From positions 25,502,538 through 25,566,537 of the forward strand of contig NC_053150.1 in NCBI RefSeq assembly GCF_016808335.1: a stretch of 64,000 nucleotides of DNA. Reading direction: 5' to 3'. Shown piece by piece: positions 9,694 through 21,589 of the stretch. Position numbers and translations under genes: made by a program. Below the pieces are notes generated by a model. The model was not told the origin of the DNA. It worked only from the letters and a program-made list of their open reading frames with translations, and did not search any database. Position 1 is the stretch's first letter; each line of letters begins with the position of its first letter. This DNA is from Panicum virgatum. Lineage: Eukaryota; Streptophyta; Magnoliopsida; Poales; Poaceae.

Positions 9694-10469
9694 TCAAATA
9701 AAAAAGTCATCATCTTGGCCTTGTACCGCAGAAGTAACTGATGCAACAACTCCATCATCAATGTACGTGTCATCTTCATCATCAACATCAAAGACCGCAT
9801 CGTCTGGTTCATCAACTGCTTGGGCCTGCACCTGAGTAATAACTGAGACATCCCCGGTTGTGCCTTCCTTGTCCGATCTTGTCCAATTCGTCAAATCCTG
9901 CTGTCCACCGAGTAAATTAATGCATTCGATACCCACATCAATTGAGTCCTCAAGTTCTAATTCAGGCATGGCAAACAAGTCCCTTGGTTTCAATGCAATA
10001 ACACTGCTCCAACCAGGTTTGTTTACCAGATTCACATAAAACACCAGTTCTGCCTGTGCCGCCAAAATATAGGGTTCATCCTTATACCAGTAGTGGCAGC
10101 AGGCACATCAAACCAGTCACACTGGAACAAAATAACTTCTTTTTCTCCAGGAAATTCTAGTGAGATCATTCTTTTAATCACCCCATACTAGTTCATATTG
10201 CCACTAGTACCGTCGCCCTTGACAATCACACAACTGTTTTGTGTTACGAGGCTTTTCTCAATGTCAGCGGTTCGAAACAGCCAATTATTGATACGACATC
10301 TATGCAATCTACGAGCTCGACTGTCCGGTCCTTGAGCAAGTGCAAACATCTCTGAACTTACTTCCCCTTTCGCATATAGATGTCTGATCTTGCCTTCGAA
10401 CCATCTTACAAATTGATCCTCGTGTCGCTGATTAAGATTTCGTGATCCATATTTCTTCAATTCTTCCAA
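9694..10469 (-). pseudogene. CACTA transposase C-terminal region (DUF4216-like)
   Basis: Fragments read in more than one frame. An upstream piece has EELKKYGSRNLNQRHEDQFV and RRCRINNWLFR-like text, then VILFQCDWFDVP (the DUF4216 signature), then LAAQAELVFYV with PGWSSVIALKPRDLFAMPEL. The last part is acidic (DDEDDTYIDD). Stops and shifts separate the pieces, so no product is expected. This is the normal tail of plant CACTA TNP2-containing proteins. Confidence 0.75.
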
Positions 10470-10637
10470 ATGCGCACTACATAGAAATGAATATTACTGT
10501 TAGTTTAAAATATAAAATTTAAAAGTAATGATGTTGAGTAACGTATCTTACTCGATCCATGGTCTAGCTTCATCACAATTTGAAATTATGTAGTGCCTCA
10601 TCTTCAGCATCTCATATGCGTCCATGATCTCGACAGC

Positions 10638-11420
10638 CTATCCTCTCCTCTTGTAATCCATTTCAGCAAATATGCTCAGACCAGATGGTGGATCATTCAC
10701 AGTAATTCTTTTTTGTCGATCAACACAATTCAGTTTGGTGTCCACGTCCAAGAATTTTGAGCAGAATGTAAGGCACTCCTCGAGTACGTATCCCTCGGCT
10801 ATTGAACCTTTAGGGTATGCCTTGTTCCTCACATATCCTTTCGCAGTACGTAGGTACTGCTCCACTGGATACATCCATCTGTAACACACAGGCCCGCCAA
10901 GTTTAGCTTCTTCAGCTAGATGAACAGGCAAATGCATCATGATATCAAAAAATGAAGGTGGGAATAGCATCTCAAGTCGACAAACAGTCTCCCTAATTGA
11001 ACTACTAAGTCTATTCAAGTCTGCTTCCACCAGCTCCTTGGAACATAGTGCATCGAAGAAATTACTAAGCTGAATCAATGCGATGACAACAGCTTCTGGC
11101 AAAATCCTATGCACCACTAAGGGTAACAATTTCTGTAGAATTAGATGGTAATCATGAGTTTTCAAGCTAGACACCTTACATGACTTTACGTCAACACATC
11201 TTCTTATATTGGAGGAAACCCCATCAGGCATCTTCACTCCATATAGAAATGCACACAAACTTTCCTTCTCCTCCTTATCTAACTTGTACAAGGATGGTGG
11301 CAAGGTATACTCATCATTATTAATCACAGGATGCTGATATGGTCGTATCCGTAGATGCTCCATGTCAAGCTGGGCCTTCTCCCCGTCCTTACATTTACCT
11401 TCCAATTCCAACCCCATCAT
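10638..11420 (-). pseudogene. CACTA TNP2 transposase, DUF4218 region
   Basis: A 260-residue open piece covers the end of TNP2 and DUF4218. It opens with GKCKDGEKAQLDMEHLRIRP, then carries YHLILQKLLPLVVHRILPEA, LFPPSFFDIMMHLPVHLAEE and LGGPVCYRWMYPVEQYLR, all classic for this family. It joins the upstream TNP2 piece at about 11421 in a different frame, with the central catalytic part absent. Confidence 0.85.
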
Positions 11421-12757
11421 GGCTGCAATTTAAAATTCTTCCTAGTCCCTGCATCCCATGTTGTAACACCCTTTTCCCAAAGCTCCTTGAGCTCCATTAT
11501 AAGGGGCCTCAAATATACATCAATATCCATTCCAGGAGATTTTGGACTGGTATCAACATTGACAACAACCAGTTAGATTGTTTCTGACACAACCATGGAG
11601 GCAAATTGTAAGGTATTAGGATAACAGGCCATATGGAGTATGTAACATTTTGCATCCCAAAGGGATTGAATCCATTAGAAGCAAGACCCATCCTAATATT
11701 ACAACCTTCCTCTGCAAACCAGCTATATTCTTTATCCACATGCTTCCATGCCAATGAGTCAGCAGGGTGACACATTTTTCCATCGTTGACCAATTCTTTC
11801 TTGTGCCACTGCAATTCCTCTGATGTGCGCTTCGACATATACATTCTCTGCAGCCGAGGAATAAGAGGAAAGTAGCGTAGGATCTTAACTGGTAACCGCT
11901 TCTTAACAGTAGTATCACCACCTGCATTGTCATTATCACAGGTTTTCTCTACAACTCTCCACCTTGACTCCTTACAAATGGGACATGTCTCCAGACTTGC
12001 GTATTCCTCAAAAAATAACACACAATCATTCTTACATGCGTGTATCTTGACATAGTCCAAGCCTAGGTCTCGAACCACCCTTTGCACTTTATCCAAGGAG
12101 TCAGGAAGACAATGGCCTTCAGGGAGAATCTTTGAAAACAGATTAAGTATGGCCTCCAATGCTGCGTTACTAATTCCATACAAGCACTTTATCTGAAAAA
12201 GTTCCACGATAAAAGATACCTTAGTTGCATTTTTGCATCTTGGATACAATTCCTTCTTTGCCTGCTCTAATAGTTTCAGAAATATCTCCGCATTCTTATT
12301 AGGCTCCTCAGCATCTATGATTTGTCCATGTATAGAGCCACAAATAATGTTTCTAATCAGACTATTAGTGGCAGTAGGGTTATCACATGCGTCTTCTTCA
12401 TCGTCTTCTCCAAAATAAGGTTCTGTATCAGCTGTAGCTTGTGCATCTTCAGGTTCAGCATTATTGAGATCAGGACTGACATCATGATTCACACAACCCT
12501 CAGCTGATGAGCTAGTTTGGCCTTCGATTTCATTATTGATGAAACAATCAGCAAACCCTCTATTCACTAAATGAAGTTGAATCTCAAACACGTTATGATA
12601 TCTGATCATGCATTGACATTTAGTATATGGGCACGCAACAGATGCAAACACCTCGCGATGATGTGCCAAAGGTTTTAATAAAAGATAGGAAATTCCTCTT
12701 CCACACCTTTGAATGTCGAGGCAAGCGCATCCAACTCCTATCTTCGTGTGATGCCAT
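11421..12757 (-). pseudogene. CACTA TNP2 transposase, N-terminal region
   Basis: It starts at the ATG at 12757 with MASHEDRSWM, the standard transposase-associated domain opening. A frame change near 12660 leads into a 386-residue piece. That piece has ACPYTKCQCM, an acidic spacer, ALEAILNLFSKILPEGHCLP, KIHACKNDCVLFFEEYASLE, TCPICKESRW and LPPWLCQKQSNWLLSMLIP. The TNP2 core then breaks off by frameshift near 11550. The next matching sequence is already the DUF4218 part, so the segment normally holding most of the catalytic core is deleted. Confidence 0.85.
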
Positions 12758-13300
12758 TAATCTGCATGCATGTTTGAAACGAGCTAGAGATCATGATCTA
12801 GCAATATGCATATATATGCAGGGGAGATATATACGAGATCAAGACAACCGGGGCCCTGTACAAAGTTCTAAAGTGAGGCCTACTGAATAAGCAAATATTG
12901 AACATTGTATATTGTATTAGAAATGAAACACAACAAGAATTGTACAATTGGAGAATAAAAAATTACCTAAGTTAATTCCCCTTAATTCAAACAGCAAATG
13001 TGAAAGGGAAAGATGAAACTTATGCACGTCACCTGCACTGCCTGCCCCTTTTGCCGCCAGCTGCTGCACCGCCACGTCGTGATCGTCGGCGTGTCACTTG
13101 GCGCTTGCCGCTGCTACCGCTTGAGTGCGTGGAGATCAGAACGAAGAGGAATCGACGCAAGACGGGACACGCGATTGGCAAGACGGGCAACTGGGCGTGG
13201 GCAAGTGGGCAAGCTGCTAGCAGGCCGTGGGCCTCAGCCTTTCTAGCCAGGGGGCAGCCGGATAGGGGCGAGGGCCCAAGAGGGCTGTCTAAATTTTGGT
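12758..13300 (-). other. 5' non-coding part of the CACTA element
   Basis: No supported gene. A GC-rich island at about 13030-13300 yields short open frames without recognisable domains. It probably holds the promoter and leader of the transposase gene. Confidence 0.4.
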
Positions 13301-13379
13301 TCCAATGAAATCATGGCAGGTCTGGTGATGGCCTGTGGCAAGAGTTTGGGGCCCCAAAAGAATTTAAGTGCCACCAAGG

Positions 13380-13872
13380 AAGACCTCGTTGCCATAAGTC
13401 TGATACAATTGCAACGACTACAACAACTAGTGCAACCACAAAATTTCGTCGCAATACGTACATGATATTGCATCTTAAGGCAAGAAAGAAAGCAATAGCC
13501 CCCCCATGCGTTGCAACAACGCACCAAGAAATTTGCAACCCAAATCAGACGTTTCTATATTGCCGTTCAGAAGCAACCAATGCTAGAATGGTCGCCATAG
13601 CACCTTTCTATTGCAACACATGACATGCTAATGCAACTCAGAAATGATGTAGCAGAATTCCCAACCAATTGCAACACAAAACCAAAAAATGGTTGCATTA
13701 GCGTCACCCTGTTACAACACAAAAAATAACTATCGCAACACAATTTATGTGTCGTAATAGGCATGTATATTACAACCGAATCACTGTTTCGGTGCCATAG
13801 AATCCTCCTATTGCACCCAAAATAGTGGTGATCCCAAATGTTTCGTGGCTATAGGCGGAAAACCACGTAGTG
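13380..13872 (-). repeat. CACTA terminal and subterminal repeats
   Basis: The terminal repeat CACTACGTGGTTTTCCGCC reads leftward from 13872. Inside it, plus-strand TTGCAACAC or close variants (TTGCAACCC, ATCGCAACAC, GTTACAACAC, TTGCCAT) recur many times, for example at 13611, 13669, 13731 and 13515. Such subterminal arrays are the binding sites for the CACTA-encoded DNA-binding protein. Confidence 0.75.
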
Positions 13873-14898
13873 AAAAATGTCATAAGAGTATCCAAAACCT
13901 ACTCGAGCCAGCAAGTAGGGTGTCCTAACCAAGGACCAGACTAACTATTAGGACAGGTCTGTGAGGATGAATCCCGTTGGGTTACTCAAGATAAAAATGT
14001 CAAAAGAGTACTGAGGTAAACCATGAAAAACTAATTGATAGCTGCTCTAGTGCTGAGCATAGTTTTCAGAGTGGTATTAATGATGGGGGTATAGGTCAGT
14101 TGAGCGGGAGCAAAGTTGTCGATTTATGAGTGAATCAACTTTTATTGAAGATTTGTCGAGATAACAGCAATTGTAAAATGACAGACTCTGACTCTTAAGA
14201 CCTACCCCTTGCTCATAGACGTGAGCAATGGTTTACATAACTAAAAATGTATTCGCGTGTAAACTAGTCGAAACTGCAGTCGACTAGATTTTGGGTAAAG
14301 TTTCCTTTATCAGTTGTGCCCCAAGGGCCTTGCGGAATGAGTTGCACTCGAAGATCGTATGAGAGCTATTTGGGTGCACGAAGCACTTGCATAGGATTGT
14401 TAGTTGATCCTATCTCCGCCGAGAGATGCTTTTCCATGGTGTTGGGTGCGAGGCTTACCCTGGTGGAGGGTACTTGCCGGTTTGCGCTTTTTGAAGGCTG
14501 CGGAAGCATGTGCTGGAATGCGGTAGTTGGAAGAAGGGCTGTATGCCTCCATTTCCTCTCACTCCTTTCTCCTTGAGATGATGACATTGTGTGCGTCGCG
14601 GCCAATGTTGATCACATTGCGTAGGTCGTTGTTGGAATAGTCGTAGTTGTCGCCTTGCTGTTCATGCTGGTAGTTGGCAAGGCGCTGGCGCCTAAACACC
14701 CTTTTCTGGTTAAGTAGGCAGCGACGCTCGTAGAGATCTTCTATTGCGTGCTACTCTTCCAGTTGGACAGTGAATATTACTGCTGGAGGAGGTGCAGGCA
14801 GATCTTGCTTGGTAGCAACTTGGGTTTCTGTGACCGTGGTGGGAGTAGTTTCCATGTTATCGGAAAGATACTCGTCGAAGTCATTAGAATTGTAGTCA
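13873..14898 (-). mobile_element. Element A, 3' part: end of gag and 121-bp-type repeats
   Basis: This is the left half of a minus-strand retroelement split by Tekay I; its other half is 30780-32671. About 14300-14898 continues the gag frame across the AGTCA duplication (…NLDD then YNSNDFDEYLSDNMET), then reads in broken frames through LLNQKRVFRRQRLANYQ. From 13873 to about 14030 the DNA matches the repeats found between pol and the antisense gene in element B (AAACCTACTCGAGCC, GGATGAATCCCGTTGGGTTAC). No protease, polymerase or integrase lies between gag and this tail, so the element is non-autonomous. The CACTA element abuts it at 13872. Confidence 0.7.
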
Positions 14899-17800
14899 TG
14901 TGGCAGTACCGCCCAAATTAATCCGGCTCAAGTGCGCTAACCATCACCCTAAAGGTAATCCCGGCTAACACGCACTTCAATGGAGTAATCCGGCAGGACT
15001 GTCGAGTAAAGTCCCGAAGAATCCACCTGAGCGTCGATCGAACCCAAAGCTTACATGCAATCCACACGAAGGTGAGTCCAGAGAGTACAACATTTCACCA
15101 ATACATTATATTTCAGAGTCTTAACTTAATTATTACAAACCAAGCTCGAAATCTCAGAAAGGTACTTGAAGTTCAAATTGAAAGTAGTTCAGAGATCAAC
15201 TGCAGCGGAAATAAAGCGAGTTCTAAACGACGATACAAGATGTCATGATGAAGCCCGTACATGACATCACTCGGCATTGTCATCATTGGCCGGAGTCATA
15301 TCCCACTCCATCGACCAACCAGGAGGTAAAATACACGGCCAAGTCAAGCTAGCTATCTGATCTTCAAACGTATCACCTGAAAACAAAATTGAGCCACAAG
15401 CAAGGCTGAGTATACTAATACTCAGCAAGGCTTACCCAACTAGGATATATTTAACCATCTAACTAGACATGCAAGGCTTTTGGCTTCAGGGGTTTGTTTT
15501 TGCCGAAAAGCAACAAAGAGCAAGTCCTTATTTTCAGATTTTAGCTTTCAAGTTCTAGTTCGATTAACTATTCTACATTAGCATCTATCCAATAGCATAC
15601 ATGGTGAAAAACAATTATTTTTCATCATTCAACCATATTCCTCATCATCATTGTTCCACTTCTTACTCTATGTGGCAAAAGGGTTAAGCAGTCTCAATAT
15701 CCGTGAGAGACGGACGATTCGAATCGAATTTGTTAACCTAGCCAGGCAGACCTAAACACACGCATGGGGAATGAAATCACCCACACGACTTTTCCCCTTT
15801 TTCCCCGGGCATGGAATAGGCCCACCGCCCTAGGGTGCCCTGCACCCGTGCGTGACCAAGACCAGACAGTGGGGAGTATGTTCCACGGCCGGTTCCATTA
15901 GGTACTTAAGCTAACCGATTACCATATTCTCGGCATGTGGTTAGTACATTCAAACGCTTAACCACCACTACCACACACCGCGGCCTTAACCATTTTCACT
16001 AAACAGACGGGGTATCACAAGTACAACAACCCCGCCCATATACCTTATATTGCAGTGCGTAGTAAGCATTCAACTCCTATGGGCTCGCGAGTGACAGGAA
16101 ATCACTAGACTTCTACCGAACCATTAGCATAGCCAACTAGCGACCTATACATGCTAGTATTCAAACATAGGTACTTAAGATTATGCAACTAGGGTTCCAA
16201 ACAATTCCTACAACTTAAATGCACAAGTAGATAGGAATATAAGTAGTTGCATAAATTTAAAATAGGTAGGACATGCTTCGGGGCTTGCCTTCCTGAGCGG
16301 AGCTAGCCTTGGGCTCTTCTGAACTTTGGTTTAGGTCTTCAGCAATTTCAGTTAGATTAACTTGAGCTTCACGCTCCTCACTCTCAGACTCCGGCACCAG
16401 CTCGTACGTACCGTCGGCGAGAGTAGTCAAATCTACATGAAATGCACATGCATGAGTTGTGGTGATGGTAACAAACTTAATTTAATTCACTATAGAGTTG
16501 TAAAATATTTTCTTTTCATCTCCTTGGGCAATCGTTTATAGAGTATTATCTAGATTAACTATTTCTCATTAAGTAAGTGAGGGTTTTATGGAGAGCCAAT
16601 TACTTAAGTACAAACCTGACATAAAATTTTCAAATATTTTCATTGAGCATATTAATTATTAAAAATACATTAAACAGCTACTGCTAGGATTAAGATTCAT
16701 TTATACAGAACAAACCCTACAATTACAGATGCTACAATTTTTATTGAGTGCTCCTGAACTTATGGTAAGTCTACTGTAAATTTTTCAGATTTAAATGATC
16801 AAGAAACAGAGCATGATAAATATGACAAAATAAAGCTACATTAATATATTTTAAAACCTACAGACAGTTATAGCAAGTTCCAGAGCCTCATCTTTTGGCA
16901 GGATGGTTATAGACTCAAAGTTAACCCATTGAAAAATTATTAGAATTTTACATGGGCAGGAACTATTTTTCTTGAATTAGTACAATTACTCATGCTATCA
17001 ATTTGTGGGGCCAGTTACACATAACTAAAAAGTTCCAAAAATTTTCTATCGTAACTATATCATGGTATAGATATACTGTAGAATTTGCAGCTGAAGAAAC
17101 AAAGCATAACAACTTGAATAAATAAATCTACTTAACCTAGGCATAAAGCAAGATTTAAATAAACTGATAGCTAGGCATGTCAAATGTCCACTAAACTTTT
17201 ACACAGGGCTATTCATCTAACATGTAACACCCTGACAAAAAATGGCCAACAGATCATGCATGTAACTTGAGATCTAATAAAAGCTATATTTTCTTTGTAT
17301 TTTAAATAAAGCAAAAACTATTGAGCAAAAGAAAAAGTGCATGTAATAAAAGTTGTAGATATCTTTGCAAAGATTCCATAACAACTGGGTTTGCATTTTT
17401 CTGATTTTTATACGATTTTTAAAAGAATTTACAAGTTTGCTGTTTTTCAAAACAAAAGAAAAAGGAAACGAGATCTTGCATCTAGGCCCCTGGAATGATT
17501 TGGGGGCTCGCAGATATGCCCCTGGCCAGAGCCAGGAACAGAGGAGGCGGCGGTGGCGGCGTTTCCCGACGACGGAGCTCACTGGCGGCGAGGGGAAGTG
17601 GGGGAAAGGATAGAGGAGATCGAGAGCTACTCGGAGGTGGTATTCTCGAGGTCGGGGGCGGCCGGGAGAGGGGTCGGCGGCGGAGCAGCAAGGCCGGCGG
17701 TGGTGGCGAGCTGCGGCGGCAGCGCTCTGGCATGGGAGGAAGGGCGAGGACAGGCCGGGAAGGTTCACTGGACCACGAGGAAGCTCTCTTGGGGGTCGAT

Positions 17801-19017
17801 TTGGGTCGAGGAGGGCGGAGCAGGGGGTTCCGCGGCGAGCGGGCGGCCGACGGCGGCTCTGTCCGCGACGGCGGTGCGCCGACAGCGATTGGGATGACCA
17901 GCTGGGTTATGCAGCTTCAGTAGGGTGGTGTGGTGGTGGTTCGAACCTCGGTGGAGTCTGGGACGGGGTAGAAGGGCGATTCAGCGGTGAGCTCGAGCTC
18001 GACGCCGCAATGGTGGCCGCGGGGCGGCTCGGTGGCACGAGCAGGGAGCTCTGCGTGGGGAAAAGAAACAAGGGGGAAGAGGAGGAGGAGTGGGGCACTT
18101 TGGCTCGGCAAGGGAGGCCGGGCAGCGGAAAATAACTCGGGTAGGCACGCGGCGGGCTCGGCAATGATGGCCAGCGGCGTCGTGTGCGCGTCGCGTTGCG
18201 GACGTCGGGGCGCGGCGTTCTCGGTCGGAGTGGGGCGTCAGCGGCGGCACAAGCAGTGGCAGCAGCGGACGGTGGCGAGCAATGATGGCGGGGTACCGCG
18301 GCGGGGCGGCGAACGCAGCAGTGCAGCGTCGCGGCGCCGCATTCATGGCGGAGGTGCCGTGCGGCGAGCGGCGCAGTGAACGGGAATCGGGGGCGTGCGC
18401 ACTCGAGCGGGGTGGGGAGTCAGCGGTGCGGCATGGCAGCAGCGCGGCGGTAGCAGGCGCAGCGAGCGCGCGCGGCAACAGTGCAGCAGCGCGGGCGTGC
18501 GCTCTCGAGCACACTGCGCGCGCGGCGTCAACGCAGAGAGGGGGAAATGGGGAGAGAGGAATAGAGTAAAGAGAGAAAGAGAGAGGTCAACCTGTTGACT
18601 CGGGATTTTCTCAAATTTTTCCATGGAAACTCGAAAAAGTTTGAACACGAAAGTTGTTCAAAATTCAATTTCCTATAACTTTCCTTTCAGGCCAAAATTC
18701 GTTTGATCAATGATTTGAAAGTTAAAAATTTGATATCAAGTTTAAATGAAAACCCCCTAAACCCACTGTTTTTCGGGGTTTTTCTCCAAATTTCATGTTG
18801 TAACTTGAAAAACTTTGAATACGAAAGTTGTTTATCTTGTCAAACTCTACAACTTTTGTTTTGGGCAAAAGTTCATTTGAGCTAAGGTGTGAGAGTTGAC
18901 TTTTTGGTTTATTTAAACGGATTTCTAGCTTTTAAGTAATTGAAAATTTGGGGGGTTTAACTTGTCATTTCACATTAATTGCATGTTTAAATAGTGCTAA
19001 ACACCAGAGGTGTTACA
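14899..19017 (-). repeat. 3' LTR of Tekay I (4119 bp)
   Basis: It pairs with 26628-30779. On the minus strand it starts TGTAACACC and ends CTGCCACA. It lacks about 83 bp present in the other LTR (28318-28400) and keeps 33 bp near 17165-17200 that the other has lost. A GC- and CpG-rich block lies at about 17490-18560. Confidence 0.95.
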
Positions 19018-19033
19018 GCCTACCCCCTTAAAA
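19018..19033 (-). other. Polypurine tract of Tekay I
   Basis: On the minus strand TTTTAAGGGGGTAGGC lies directly before the 3' LTR start TGTAACACC. It would prime plus-strand DNA synthesis. Confidence 0.65.
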
Positions 19034-19050
19034 GAATCTCGTCCCGAGAT

Positions 19051-19758
19051 TCAGATAAGCAAGCTAAGTGAGGAAAAAGGGGGTGTACCTCCAGTTGAAT
19101 TCAGAAAACTAGGGAAATTTTGATTCAGGTAGCTTTCAGTTTCCCAGGTAGCTTCCTCTTCGGTATGGTGACTCCATTGAATTTTGTACATTTTAACTGC
19201 TTTTCTTCGAGTGACCCTTTCCTTTTGATCAAGAACCTTGATAGGATACTCGACATAAGAGAGATCTGGTTCTACCAATATTTCTGTTTGTTCAATGATC
19301 TCGGTGGGAACTAGAACACATTTCTTGAGTTGAGAAACATGGAAAACATCATGTACTGCTGCAAGTCGAGGAGGAAGTCGCACTCTATAGGCCACTAGTC
19401 CACAAATTTCATTGATTTCATAAGGGCCAACATATCGGGGAGCTAATTTGCCCTTTACTCTGAATCTCTGCACACCCTTGGTTGGCGAGACTTGAAGATA
19501 GACATGATCACCCACTTCAAATTGCAAAGGGTCTCTCCTTTTATCAAAATAACTCTTTTGTCTAGACTGGGCGGCTTTTAGATTCTCTTGTATTACCCTT
19601 ACTTTCTCTTCTGCCTCTGTTACGAGATCGGGTCCGAATACCACTCGTTCTCCGACTTGTGACCAGCTCAAAGGGGTACGACACCGTCGACCATATAAGG
19701 CCTCAAATGGTGCCATTTTCAAACTCTCTTGGTAACTATTGTTGTATGAGAACTCCAC
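19051..19758 (-). pseudogene. Tekay I integrase C-terminus and chromodomain
   Basis: A 235-residue piece. It opens with the conserved EFSYNNSYQESLKMAPFEALYGRRC, shown here only by its ends EFSYNNSYQ and FEALYGRRC, then FEVGDHVYLQVSP and RYVGPYEI (the GPY/F region), then LPPRLAAVHDVFHVSQLKKC. The C-terminal part ending WSHHTEEEATWETE is the chromodomain signature of plant chromoviruses, thought to steer integration toward marked chromatin. A one-base frame change separates it from the integrase core upstream. Confidence 0.9.
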
Positions 19759-19763
19759 TAGAG

Positions 19764-20264
19764 CTAGACATTTGTCCCAACTCTTGTCATAATGAATGAC
19801 ACTGCTCTCAACATGTCTTCCAGGATTTGGTTCACCCTCTCAGTTTGTCCATCAGTTTGTGGGTGATAAGCTGAGCTTCGTATCAATTTTGTCCCAAGAG
19901 ATGCTTGCAACTGTTCCCAAAAGCGTGCAACGAACTGTGTTCCACGATTAGAAATGATTGTCTTGGGTACCCCATGCAAGCAAACAATGCGCTCGAGATA
20001 GATCTCAGCATACTTCTTGGTAGTGTAAGTAGTACGTACCGGAATGAAATGTGCCGTCTTGGTGAGTCTATCCACGATAACCCAAATGGAATCGTGCTTC
20101 TGGGATGTGTTTGGCAATCCAACAATGAAGTCCATACTTATGTCTTCCCATTTCCACGATGGGATAGGCAAAGGTTGAAGCAAACCGACTACTTTCAAGT
20201 GGCTGGCTTTTACTCTCTGACAGGTGTCACATTCTGAGACATATTTAGTAATTTCCCTTTTCAT
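19764..20264 (-). pseudogene. Tekay I integrase core, second catalytic Asp replaced
   Basis: It has the zinc-finger end CDTCQRVKA, then WEDISMDFIVGLP with the first catalytic Asp, and SAYHPQTDGQTERVNQ with the catalytic Glu. Where the second Asp belongs (normally SDRGTQF) the text reads IISNRGTQF, so Asp is Asn. The reading frame breaks after LRAVSFIMT. With one catalytic residue gone, integrase activity is unlikely. Upstream, a TAA falls where a Gln codon is expected (…STKMY*DLRQ). Confidence 0.9.
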
Positions 20265-20294
20265 CCTAGTCCACCAGAAATTTTGCCTAAGATC

Positions 20295-20579
20295 TTAGTA
20301 CATCTTTGTACTGCCCGGGTGAATAGAAAATTTGGAAAGATGTGCTTCGTCGAGAATTTGCTTCTGAAGATCATGATTTTTCGGAACAACTAAACGACTT
20401 TCAAACCATAGGACTCCGTTATGGTCTTGACGAAAACACTTATATTTCCTTTCTCCTTGAGAGAGTTTTTGTTTAATGATCCCAACACCTTTATCATGTA
20501 ATTTGGCCATAATGATTTGATCCTGAAGAGTTGGTTCAAATGAGATGTGATTTAAAGTGCCTTGGGGAATCATTTCCAA
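20295..20579 (-). pseudogene. Tekay I RNase H to integrase linker, zinc-finger start
   Basis: A 94-residue piece including WFESRLVVPKNHDLQKQILDE and AHLSKFSIHPGSTKMY, which is the His-His half of the integrase HHCC finger. Stops separate it from both neighbours. Confidence 0.85.
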
Positions 20580-21482
20580 CTAGAGCTTCCTCATCTCATG
20601 ACAGAGGGTTTCAGAATAGGATTCCACGGATAGGCAATGGCAATGAGCTTTGCGACTTAGTGCATCTGCTACAACATTAGCCTTGCCTGGGTGATAGTGC
20701 ACCTCAAGATCATAATCTTTGATTAATTCTAGCCACCGTCTTTGTCTCATATTTAGGTCAGCTTGAGTGAAGATATATTTGAGACTTTTGTGATCGGTGT
20801 AGATATTGCAATGGGTACCCATAAGATAATGCCTCCACATCTTTAGAGCGCGAATGACAGCTGCTAATTCAAGGTCGTGAGTAGGATAATTCTGCTCATG
20901 GGGTCGTAGAGCTCGTGACGCATAAGCAATAACTCTATTGTCTTGCATGAGCACACAACCAAGACCAGTACCCGACGCGTCACAATACACGTCAAAGGAC
21001 TTGGTATTATCAGGTTGAGCTAAGACAGGTGCTGTAGTCAACTGCTCCCTTAGGGTGTGGAAAGCCTTTTCACATTTTTCATCCCACACAAATTTTACTC
21101 CTTTCTTCAACAGTTCAGTCATCGGCTTAGCAATTCTGGAGAAATCCGGAATGAATCGGCGATAATATCCAGCTAAACCAAAAAAACTGCGAATTTGATG
21201 AACGGAGGTAGGAGGCTTCCAGTCCATCACCTCTTGCACTTTGCTAGGATCCACAGCTATGCCTTCGCTGGAAATAGTGTGGCCCAAGAATTTCACACTA
21301 TCTAGCAAGAATTCACACTTGGAAAATTTAGCATAGAACTGATGGTCCCGAAGACGTTGGAGAACAATGCGCAGGTGCTTAGCATGGTCTTCCTCATTCT
21401 TGGAATAAATAAGGATGTCATCAATGAAAACCACGACGAACTTGTCAAGCTCAGGCATGAATACCGAGTTCATGAGATACAT
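20580..21482 (-). pseudogene. Tekay I reverse transcriptase second half and RNase H
   Basis: A 300-residue open stretch. [17 protein letters not shown] holds the polymerase Asp pair (FIDD). Next come [20 protein letters not shown], the connection region and RNase [54 protein letters not shown] and [11 protein letters not shown]. The frame ends with a TAG just after MRKL. Confidence 0.95.
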
Positions 21483-21589
21483 AAGTAGGCAGGTGCATTT
21501 GTGAGACCAAAAGACATGACTAAATATTCATAGAGTCCATATCTTGTGGAGAAGGCGGTTTTAGGAATATCACATGGACAAATCTTGAT

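Larger units (their letters stand above)
9600..13872 (-). mobile_element. Decayed CACTA (En/Spm) transposon
   Basis: Read on the minus strand it starts with CACTACGTGGTTTTCCGCC at 13872. A subterminal zone of repeated TTGCAACAC-type motifs follows, then a TNP2-type transposase with a transposase-associated N-terminus, DUF4218 and DUF4216 regions. Flanking DNA to the right belongs to retroelement A; the three bases just outside are AAA. The right end of the transposon (low coordinates) has no visible CACTA repeat, so the left limit given is approximate. Confidence 0.85.

Noticed and set aside
13000..13308. Plus-strand frame of 102 residues
   Set aside because: Lies in the 5' non-coding part of the CACTA element; basic and low-complexity, without a domain.
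17482..18569. Several long open frames on both strands in the GC-rich part of the Tekay I 3' LTR (similar at 29221-30332)
   Set aside because: Low-complexity translations (Arg/Gly or Pro/Ser runs), open in many frames because stop codons are rare in GC-rich DNA. Frames are not kept between the two LTR copies.
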